A stretch of DNA of 64,000 nt from Leptidea sinapis (Eukaryota > Arthropoda > Insecta > Lepidoptera > Pieridae), in NCBI RefSeq assembly GCF_905404315.1, contig NC_066267.1, positions 1,750,501 to 1,814,500 of the forward strand, given 5' to 3'. Position 1 is the first letter of the stretch; each line of letters starts with the position of its first letter. Positions 56,150 through 64,000 of this stretch are shown here, piece after piece. Made by a program: the position numbers and the translations under genes. The notes beneath the pieces are model-generated. The model saw nothing but the letters and a program-made list of their open reading frames with translations, was not told the origin of the DNA and did not search any database.

Positions 56150-56397
56150 TATAACCTAGGTCCTAAAGAATCATTGAGAGCAAAATTTAAAGAAATTAAC
56201 ATCTTGACTGTTGCTTCTCAATATTATATTCTTGATAATGTAATGATGTTCATAGGCACATAAGTGAATTTCCTAGAAACTGTGATAACCATAATGTTAA
56301 CAACAGGATCAGACATAAACTTAGTCAAGTTAGCAAGTCTTTTGTGGGGCGATGTATATGCTTTTACAACAAGATCCCAGAAAATGTTCAAAAAAGA
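56150..56397 (+). mobile_element. LINE-J C-terminal remnant, cut by Fam-S
   Basis: GTGAATTTCCTAGAAACTGT, GTCTTTTGTGGGGCGATGTA and GATCCCAGAAAATGTTC match LINE-J at 58.45 kb and 7.6 kb. It stops where Fam-S starts. Confidence 0.7.
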
Positions 56398-56552
56398 CAA
56401 GACGAGCGGGACGTTCAGCTGATGGTAATTGATACGGCCTGCCAGTTCGGCGATGAAGATGTTAAGTCTCGTTTGCCTAGTAATTTCACTAGCTACGGCG
56501 CCCTTCATACTGAAACACCATAGTACCGGTGCGAAGGACCCTCCCACTGGTA
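56398..56552 (-). mobile_element. Fam-S copy 8, internally deleted
   Basis: GACGAGCGGGACGTTCAGCT to CCTCCCACTGGTAAA. The middle (the stretch with CCAAAAATTCTGAGCGGC and the CATTACTGCTTCACGG part) is missing. Confidence 0.75.
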
Positions 56553-57846
56553 AATGCCCTTAGTCACCTTACAGTATTTTAATTTAACAACGTCATAATA
56601 CGATAACTTTTATAATTTTATTATTATACGATAATGTTAATTGTTACAAGTCGATGACTTAATTATTGATGATAAAAGCAAACCAAGATATAGTCCCGTT
56701 ACCGTAACGGAGTGTCACTTAAGGCTGCTATCCCAAGAAATCGCCAAAATAGCGCATAGTTGAAACCATTTCTTGACGGTACATATAGAGCTTATATTTA
56801 AACATAAATAATCATATATCTACAGAATATGAGAAGAAAATTATTAAAAAAATCACCAAAATACCACAAATTTTTACAGTTGGTACAATTTTTACAGCCA
56901 TACTAATCATTCAAACTAGATAAAAATTGTACGAAAAATTATTAATTGTACACCAATACTATTTAACATGACATAGTTTTGTTAGTTTTGTAAAGAACAT
57001 TGTATTATTTTTGTAATAAATTAAAATTGCTTCTAATTCCGAATTAAAACTATCTTGTATGGGAGAGATAACCAAGCTCCTCTCGACTACTCAAGGCCAT
57101 TGGCTCGGTCCTCAGCCTTAAATACAGATTATAGACTGGGGCTCCAAGTAGGGTTGCCAGATCTTTGGCGGTCAAAAATAGTCGTTAAGAAATTGTTACT
57201 CTCAAAAAATAGTAGACAACGAAAAGATGAAAAAAAAATATAGTAGGTTCCAAAAATAGATAGGTACATACATACTTTCTTTCTTAAAATAATATTTTTT
57301 ACTACTTTAAGATTTAGACGGGCTCTACTGCGCATACCTCAAAATTTGTTATATAACAGAAATGAGAAAATATAGATATTATTTTTAAAATATTTGTGTA
57401 ATCTGCATCACTGAGAACTTGCCGTTTTCCATCTGTAGTAGTTTCCACTGTAGTACCGCTATTATTATTAACACTGTTATTCGTTTTAGAAATAGAAAAT
57501 ATTCAACTTAAAAGTAGTTTCACCTGCTATATTTTTAATTATAGTATTTTTTTAAATATAGTAGTCGGGCTTCTAATACAGTAGGATATAATAATAACGT
57601 AGGGTTGGCAACTCTAGCTACACACCACTCCGCTCTGCAAGTTCTACTGTACATGGCAGCTGCCACCATGACCCATTTTATTGGCTTTTTACGGGAAATA
57701 CTGAGGATAGTACAGTTAACAGTTAATTAATTCTTGCAAGAGAATATGTGGGGCAGTGGTCACCCTTTCTCAGGTACGCATGGTTCACCTCCTTTTCTAT
57801 AACATGATGAAGACAGAGTTGATCTCTATCACAGATGAAATATTTT
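56553..57846. other. Unrecognised DNA
   Basis: Similar strings GTAGGGTTGCCAGATC (57147) and GTAGGGTTGGCAACTC (57600) bracket 450 bp in direct orientation. No gene was recognised. Confidence 0.3.
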
Positions 57847-58154
57847 TTTATGAAAATAAGGGACGAGACGAGCAAGACGTTCAGGTATTAGTTGATACGC
57901 CCTACCCATTCCAATGCAGTGCCGCTTACGATTCTTGAAAAACCCAAAAATTCTGAGTGGCACTACAATTGCGCTCGTCACCTTGAGACATAAGATGATA
58001 AGTCTCATTTGCCCAGTAATTTCACCAGCTACGGCGCCCTTTAGACCGAAACACAGTAATGTTTACACATTATTGCTTCACGGTAGCAATAGGCGCCATT
58101 GTAGTACCCATAATCTAGCCGGTTTCCTGTGCAAAGGAGCCTCCCACTGGTAAA
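57847..58154 (-). mobile_element. Fam-S copy 9, full length
   Basis: The T-run and ATGAAAATAAGGGACGAGAC start, complete core, and CCTCCCACTGGTAAAAA end. The best minus-strand copy. Confidence 0.85.
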
Positions 58155-58439
58155 AATGATTCCAAATTGGCCACTTTCAACTCTCAGCCATTATAGCATT
58201 ATATTAATAGAAATAACTTTATCAGCAATATAATATAACACCACACATAATTATATCGGTAGAAAAAACATCATTAAATATAAAATTAAAACAGTAAAAG
58301 AAATAGCTCTAAAGATAGCACTTTGTTATCGAAAGTAAGTAAAAGCTCGTCGCGTAATTTATTGCTAAAAGGAGCTGGCTCAGACATTACAAAAGGTATT
58401 ATAGAATTGTCCATATTATTAATTTAACATCTACCGTTG

Positions 58440-58860
58440 CGTTAATTGTTATTTGCTAATAATAGGATGAAACATAATCTTGTTATGCCTACCACTCGGT
58501 TGAGTCGAGTTAGTAAGTCTTTTGTTGGGCGATGTATATGCTTCTACAATATGATCCCAGAAAATGTACAAAACAAATGTGTCACGAAATTTAAAAGAAT
58601 TGTTAAAAAACGTTTGTGTGGGAAAGGTTACTATAGCATAAACGATTTTCAGGCTCTTTAATAATAAATATTTATTGTACGATATCACATTGTAATCCAT
58701 ATTTTTATATTTAAAAAAAAAACCCGCTGAGTTTCTTGCGCCCATTCTTCTCGTGTCTGAGGTCTCTTTTGAATGGGTGGCAGTTTTTGGTTGACGTTCA
58801 TTAAGTGATTTTGAATCCTATTTTGAATAAAAATATTTGAATTTGAATTTGAATTTGAAT
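58440..58860 (+). mobile_element. LINE-J 3' end, best copy
   Basis: The frame at 58446-58661 reads KHNLVMPTTRLSRVSKSFVG, FYNMIPENVQNKC, FKRIVKKRLCGKGYYSINDF. It is followed by a 3' UTR (CCGCTGAGTTTCTTGCGCCC) and a TTTGAATTTGAATTTGAA tail. It defines the family used for the other LINE-J calls. Confidence 0.8.
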
Positions 58861-58864
58861 ATTC

Positions 58865-59745
58865 ATGAAATGGGGAAACAGGTCGGACATGAGAGATTGG
58901 CGGCCAGTTTATGATAGCTATAATTATGTTGTTTATCAGATGCAATGCTTAAGTCAGATGTTTCATAATAGAGATTTGGCAAGCTTCTACTGGCTGGAAT
59001 GTGTTTATAAACACAGTTAATATATAAATATAATGTGGTGTTGTAATCAACGTTTGAATGTTAACTTCACAATCACAAACTAGCTTTATCTTCACGCTTC
59101 GCTGCATACGGAATGGTACACTTGATGTATTTCTTGCTATTCGAGTTCCAATATGCGTGTCATGTCTATGCCTATATTTAGCTTACTTATTTTAGTGGAA
59201 TCATGAAGTAATTTTAAATTTAACTTAAAATATTTTCCTCTAGGAGCACCTGAAAGTTGTAGATTGTTCTTATGTTCTACTACCACTAAGTGGTACAATC
59301 TTATAATAATGCAGAAAATAAAATTGAATTTTAAACAGCCATCAATACATAGAGAAAGACGTAACCTTTCTCTTTCACTTATTAGGTTATTATTTGGTTT
59401 ATTTTCAGTTGTGTTTCTGGTTAAATAAATGGTTGCGCATCAGTAGCTCGGAACACGTGAGGGTTTGTAAAACAAGTTCCATCTCAGCCTTCCTCCCGAC
59501 AATATCGTATCGAAATGAGCGGTCGACCGTGACCTCCGGTGTCCGCACTCCGGACTAGGATATGGTTGTCACGTCGTCAACTTTACCCGATCTGCAGGAT
59601 TAACACGTGTTTTAAAAGATCTTGGTGTTTGTTATAGAAAGAGGGTACATAGTTACAATAATTCTTAACAGAAATTTATAAAAAAAAATACGTATTGCAC
59701 AACCATGTTTCCTACCTATATGTTAATAGTAATTTTAAAAGTAGT
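58865..59745. other. Unrecognised DNA
   Basis: 59450-59600 is GC-richer (GGTCGACCGTGACCTCCGGT), but no gene was recognised. Confidence 0.3.
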
Positions 59746-59937
59746 TTTTTTTTGTGACAATAAGGGACGAGACGAGCGGCACTACAATTATTGCGCTCGT
59801 CACCTTGAGACATAAGATGTTAAGTCTCATTTGCCCAGTAATTCCACTAGCTACGGCGCCCCTCAGAACGAAACACTATTATGCTTACACATTACAAATA
59901 GGCACCTTTGTGGTATCAATAATCTACTGGTAATTTT
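59746..59937 (-). mobile_element. Fam-S copy 10, deleted at both ends of the core
   Basis: GGGACGAGACGAGCGGCACT joins two regions normally 100 bp apart. It ends AATCTACTGGTAA. The following 59940-60015 (GACACCCTTGGGCCTGGGAC) resembles another lepidopteran repeat. Confidence 0.75.
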
Positions 59938-60284
59938 ACTTTACTTGCCACTTACGACACCCTTGGGCCTGGGACTTCCCTATTCTTTTGATGCCCCGGG
60001 TAAGCACAGCTTATTATCTGTTTGAGTTATAATGTATGGAATTAAAGTAATCACCACTGATGTACTTTACGATGATTTCCTGTCTCAGTTCTGTCAGAAT
60101 TTCACAGCATTGTGAGCAGCGACCGACTACCAGCGCGTGACTTAAATCAGTGAAGCGACAAACGACACCACGCACATACAAGGCCGTAGAAGTTTCTTAA
60201 GCAGGTTTAGTGCGGTGGCTCTGTCGTCTTGATCATCCTTCACAGTTAATTATGAGGATCATGTGCTGTCTGTCATTCTAGAAT

Positions 60285-60440
60285 CAGGCGTTTTGCAACG
60301 TACTTATTGCCTCGGACAGCAATTTTGTGGAATCAATTACCGGCTGCAATTAGGGGCCGAACCATCAGGCTTATATAAAATTGCCTTAAATTAGTGAAAT
60401 TTAAAAAGAGAGTGCCGAATCTCGTGCCAGAGTTTAGTGA
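60285..60440 (+). mobile_element. LINE C-terminal remnant
   Basis: One frame reads RFATYLLPRTAILWNQLPAA, the F.PRT..LWN.LP signature of non-LTR C-termini (compare FLPRTIKLWNELP at 9.1 kb). Confidence 0.6.
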
Positions 60441-60580
60441 GTCAATATCTCCTGAGGATGAATCGTGTAGAGGCGAAACACGTGTCGAATTATTTGAAGA
60501 TGAATATTGGCGGAATTAACACTCAAGAAACTCAAAATATTTGGATAAATATGGATTTCGGCAAAATAACGCCAATTTCA
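60427..60580 (+). repeat. Fam-G copy
   Basis: GAGTCAATATCTCCTGAGGA to GAGGCGAAACACGTGTCGAA matches 26.6 kb. The downstream GGCGGAATTAACACTCAAGA resembles the insert at 54.5 kb. Confidence 0.5.
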
Positions 60581-60604
60581 ATAAATTTTTAAAAATTTGA
60601 AAAA

Positions 60605-60990
60605 TCTTCTTAAAAAAAATTCTGAACGATGCGGGACTCGAACCCGCGACCTCACGCGTTCCATGCGAGCGCTCTTTTAACTGAGCCAACCGTTCGAGTG
60701 ACGTATCGTTGATAAAACTTGTATGCCTTTTTCAACTCTCATGTTGTGAGCATCATCTATAGGATCTACTTTACACTTAATAACCTCAACCCATATTGAC
60801 AAATTAAGAAATTGACTTGAGATGTCGCTCATACAAATCTGTTAAACAATTTGTTATGTTTTAAAGTGATCACTTCTGGGTCATGGAGTGTGAAGTGATA
60901 ACCCGAACTTGGTTCGAAGTGCTTCGTTTTCAATTTTTTTTTGTGTACTTAATCCTAGAAGTGAGAGTTATCACTTTAAAACATAACAAA
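60605..60990 (-). repeat. Fam-T copy F, best tRNA-like cloverleaf
   Basis: The minus-strand 60695-60624 (72 nt) folds well: acceptor GAACGGT/ATCGTTC (7 pairs with one G-T), D stem GCTC/GAGC, T arm GCGGG/CCCGC around TTCGAGT. The anticodon stem CTCGC/GCGTG (one mismatch) holds ATGGAAC, reading GGA. GGA is a serine anticodon, but the long serine variable arm is absent. The spacer follows on the minus strand. The flank at 60852-60880 recurs inverted at 60951-60988. Confidence 0.7.
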
Positions 60991-61180
60991 TCATCAAGCT
61001 TAAAGCATACTCCCGGCAAGGCATCTCTTAACCACTGGTGTTGCAGATGTCCATGGGTAACCAGTCTCACCACTTCCCATGACGTCAACTTATTGCCCGT
61101 TTGCCCCCTGAGAATGAAACTAGACGAGGCCGAGGACGAGAGTTGAGTGAGCGAGCGAAGCGAAATCATATTTCATTTTT

Positions 61181-61574
61181 AGGGTTCCTTAGCCATACGG
61201 CAAAAAACGGAACCCTTATAGATCTGTCATGTCTGTCTGTCTGTCAGTCCGTATGTCACAGCCACTTTTTTCTGAAACTAAAGAACTATACTGTTGAAAC
61301 TTGGTAAGTAGAAGTGTTCTGTGAACCGCATTCAGATTTTCAAACAAAATAGAAAACAAACAATAAATTTTGGGGGTTCTACTTAGATCTGAAACTCAAG
61401 AAAATATTATAATATTTGGGTTTGACCCACACGTATGTGGTGGTGGATAGGTATTCAAAAATAATATTGAAGTTTCAAAACATCGATCAAATCTACAACG
61501 AACTTTTATATTCTTTTACTTGCTGCTACGGAACCCATCATGGGCGAGTCCGACTCGCACTTGGCCGCTTTTTA
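61181..61574 (+). repeat. Fam-R copy
   Basis: Starts AGGGTTCCTTAGCCATACGG, contains GTCTGTCTGTCTGTCAGTCC, and ends GAGTCCGACTCGCACTTGGC. It lacks the middle block found alone at 15561-15672. Confidence 0.6.
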
Positions 61575-61900
61575 GATTCCTAGATTTTTTTCATTATGTG
61601 TTCCATTTCGAATGTTAAAAGTTTTATTAAGTCACAAAAAATCTGGACATATTATTTTAATTGAAATAGTATATCCATCTAACATTGTCAGAGTAGGTAT
61701 AGTCGTTGTATATTTCCAATCGTACGGTCAACACTCAGGTATAACAAGAACGCTACCAGTCTAACAGGTCTATCCACTCATGATATTTTATATAAAAATA
61801 ACTGAATTCAACGAAATAATGGAACTTTTCCATATCACATTAAAATAGAACTTTTATCATTTAAGGTACATGTTTTTAAATGCTTCATTTTATGTACAAT

Positions 61901-62202
61901 TTATTTTTATGACAATAAGAGACGAGATGAGCAGGACGTTCAGCGGATGGTAATTGATACGCCCTGTCCATTACGATGTAGTGACTCAGGATTCTTTAAA
62001 ATCCTATCCCAAAAAAATTTTGTTCAGCACTCGTCTCAACATAAGGTGTTAAGTCTCGTTTGCCCAATAATTTCACTAGCTTCTAGCCCTTCTGACCGAA
62101 ACACAATAATATTTACACATTATTGTTTCACGGTAGAAGTAGGCGTCGTTGTGGTACCCATAATCTAGCCCGCATCGTGTGCAAAGGAGCCTCCCACTGG
62201 TA
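61901..62202 (-). mobile_element. Fam-S copy 11
   Basis: TTATTTTTATGACAATAAGA to CCTCCCACTGGTAGA, with several small deletions. Confidence 0.8.
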
Positions 62203-62517
62203 GAGTTAAGTTAGCGTGATGACGATGATGACTGGCTGTACAGTGTCCGTCTTTTTTAATCGATTATAAGTTATGAACTTGAATAAAACAAAAGGAACAT
62301 ATTTAATTATCTCTTATAGAGGTGTATCGAAACACGTCATAGAGTAAATATATTGTAGATATGTTAAGACATTGATTTAGGTAGTCAAGGGCAAGGCCTT
62401 CCAATAATTTACTTTTTATTCTTATAGAAATGGCGCACAAGTCTCACAGTATCAAACTGAGAGCCTGCCATACCAAGGATTCCGTACGACAAGAACAAAT
62501 ATTTAAGACTTATACAA

Positions 62518-62635
62518 TACAAGCTTTTATTCGCGACTTCGTCGGCGTACAATACTTACTTTGGGCAGCATTTTTTATTATTTTCTAAACGCACTATTTA
62601 GTGATCTCATCCCACTTTTTGTTAGCTACTGATGA
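62518..62635 (-). mobile_element. Helitron (type 1) 3' fragment
   Basis: AAGCTTTTATTCGCGACTTC then CTTTGGGCAGCA (62559-62570) is the complement of the 42.5- and 42.9-kb Helitron 3' part. It holds the uninterrupted GCCCAAAG site. Confidence 0.7.
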
Positions 62636-62639
62636 TGAT

Positions 62640-63005
62640 GATGATGTCCTGACCGACACGGTCACGGCGACTGCAATGGACTAGGGGGCATCGTTGGTGT
62701 GCCCGAACGTGGCTGACGTAGCCAATCTTGGCAACGAAGGTCCTGCCACATATGCCGCATTTTAAAGAACCATTATCATAATTGTAGTTGTGGTTGAGCT
62801 TTTAGTTCATCTCGCTTCTTGTTCGCTTCGTCGCTGCGTCGTTGAGCTTCAAACTTTTTGACGCTACTCTGAACGAGATGCCTCCATTCTGACCGTTGGG
62901 ATGCGCGCTCCTCCCAGGTTCTATGTCACAGCGCTTCATATGCCTCTTCACGACGTCTTTGAAACGAAGAAACTGGCCACCTTGCTTGCGCTTTCCCTCA
63001 CGAAG
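62640..63005 (-). mobile_element. Non-LTR retrotransposon C-terminus with C2H2 finger
   Basis: On the minus strand, REGKRKQGGQFLRFKDVVKR and HMKRCDIEPG lie in one frame. WEEASQRSEW-like sequence then KKFEAQRRSDEANKKRDELK lies in the next, and CGICGRTFVAKIGYVSHVRA then H completes a C-x2-C-x12-H-x3-H zinc finger. This order matches the tail of a common arthropod non-LTR element as I recall it. Two frame breaks make it a pseudogene. The 3' tail is the ATC repeat at 62635-62653. Confidence 0.7.
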
Positions 63006-63574
63006 TTACCTACTACCGATTATTAAAAAGCTTGAGATGTCTAGTACAATCACAACAAAAACCCTGTCTGCCATACTGTCGGATAATTTATTGTAATCCA
63101 TGCATTAAATGATAAATTAATGAAAAGAAAACGTTAATCAGTAATGATGGCAGTTATCTCCGAGGCGCCGTCTGTGTCCTGGAACATTGTCGATGAAATA
63201 ACAAAAACGACTCCGGATCAAGTTTTTATTTAAATGAATCGTCTCGTGAAATTGAGAAACTCGTTTCAATCATTTTATATTCTTTTTAATTTTGCTGACG
63301 CTTTCAGTGTCTGATACTTTATATATTTTATTTTTATTCTTTCCGGAAAACCTACAACTAGGTTAGTAACTAGTAAATAAATAAATTCTTAACGCTAATT
63401 ACAAAATTTCACTAATAATACTTGTAACTTTGATTAATTGTTTCTATTTTGTTATTAAGGCTAAAATTTGTAAGAATAGGTAAGTAAAAAACATATTTAA
63501 TATTATTTTTAATGGGAAATACATTCATTCATTGATATTTTTTATTTCGTGTTTCGATCACTCTTTCATCGGTT
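63006..63574. other. Unrecognised DNA
   Basis: No gene or shared repeat was identified. Confidence 0.35.
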
Positions 63575-63812
63575 ATGACTCCTTTGCACAGGATGCCGGC
63601 TAGATTATGGGCCACAACGGCGCCTATTTCTGCCGTGAAGCAGTAATGTGTAAGCATTTACTGTGTTTCGATAGCAGTAGCTAGTGAAATTACTGGACAA
63701 ATTACACTTAACATCTTATGTCTCAATGTGACGAGCGCAATTGTATTGCCACTCAGAATTTTTGTGGTTTTCAAGAATCAAGAGCCTCGTCCCTTATTGT
63801 CATAAAAAAAAA
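63575..63812 (+). mobile_element. Fam-S copy 12, partial
   Basis: GACTCCTTTGCACAGGATGC to CCTCGTCCCTTATTGTCATA and an A-run. It has lost the GAGCGGCACTGCATTG to GAACGTCCTGC section. Confidence 0.8.
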
Positions 63813-64000
63813 CAATAACTATTCAACATTAACTCCGAACGTACAAGTGAGTGTGGCTGAAAGCTTTTTAATTTCCGCACTATTCGTCTCGTTTCATAAA
63901 TACCATAGTGTTATCCACGCCCATAAAAAACGCAGCCAGATAATAAGTCATCTGCCAAGGCTCAATCATAAAGTATTGGCCTATTATTTGTCTATATGAT

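Noticed and set aside
753..62168. A recurring small protein resembling HKMLSLICPVISLATAPFRP, with open frames near 753, 5797, 33110, 52539, 57914 and 61947
   Set aside because: All are the same frame through Fam-S copies on either strand. Frames break at different points and follow the DNA repeat, so this is not a protein family.
1..64000. CRISPR array, phage, operon or bacterial mobile island
   Set aside because: No regularly spaced repeats, no dense coding or ribosome-site spacing, and clear eukaryotic splice and retrotransposon features.

Overview
The window looks like nuclear DNA of a moth or butterfly (Lepidoptera). It is AT-rich, has no operons or dense coding, and is packed with short decayed transposable elements of types I know from lepidopteran genomes: Helitrons with a TC 5' end and a CTAG 3' end, RTE and Jockey/CR1-like retrotransposon tails, a tRNA-derived SINE and many MITEs. 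Family names below are local labels. They rest on comparing copies inside this window and on recalled family features; no database was searched.

Only one host gene is well supported: a 5' coding exon at 16350-17076 (+), with its 5' UTR upstream. It encodes 242 residues that end just inside a PTB/PID domain of FAM43 type. The exon stops at a GT splice donor, and I found no continuation in the next 47 kb, so the rest lies outside the window or in short exons I could not recognise. Everything else is repeats, unrecognised AT-rich DNA, or weak coding-like stretches.

Local labels. Fam-S: about 300 bp, A-rich 3' end, 12 copies plus one fragment. MITE-A and MITE-C: ends CGGCCGTT and a 3-bp TTA-like target duplication. 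MITE-B: ends resembling TTAGATAATTTATACGTC. MITE-D: ends CTATTACCAAAA. MITE-E: ends GAAGTTATAYTTCTTT. Fam-T: a tRNA-like cloverleaf plus a conserved spacer. Fam-F, G, H and R: dispersed repeats of unknown class. LINE-J: C-terminal coding FYNKIPENVQNK and a TTTGAA-type tail. LINE-X: C-terminal coding YFGQRIS. Tail-K: a LINE end in TTTGACTTTGAC.

Layout. 1-15.6 kb: fragments of LINE, MITE, SINE, Helitron and RTE, with MITE-A inserted in MITE-A (6.8-7.2 kb) and a SINE inserted in an RTE tail (9.5-10.0 kb). 15.8-17.1 kb: FAM43-like exon. 17-25 kb: intronic DNA with a three-level nest, a Tc1-like element inside a Helitron inside a LINE-J 3' end (20.85-23.06 kb). 25-40 kb: tRNA-like repeats, LINE remnants, Helitrons and Fam-S. 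40-48 kb: MITEs and a Helitron carrying a 348-bp element with a perfect 8-bp target duplication. 48-64 kb: Fam-S and LINE-J copies, Fam-T, and a retrotransposon C-terminus with a C2H2 finger.

I saw no CRISPR array, phage or clearly novel multi-gene system. The most distinctive signals are the nested insertions with readable target duplications, two copy-specific perfect hairpins that look like template-switch mutations, and the dispersed tRNA-like family.
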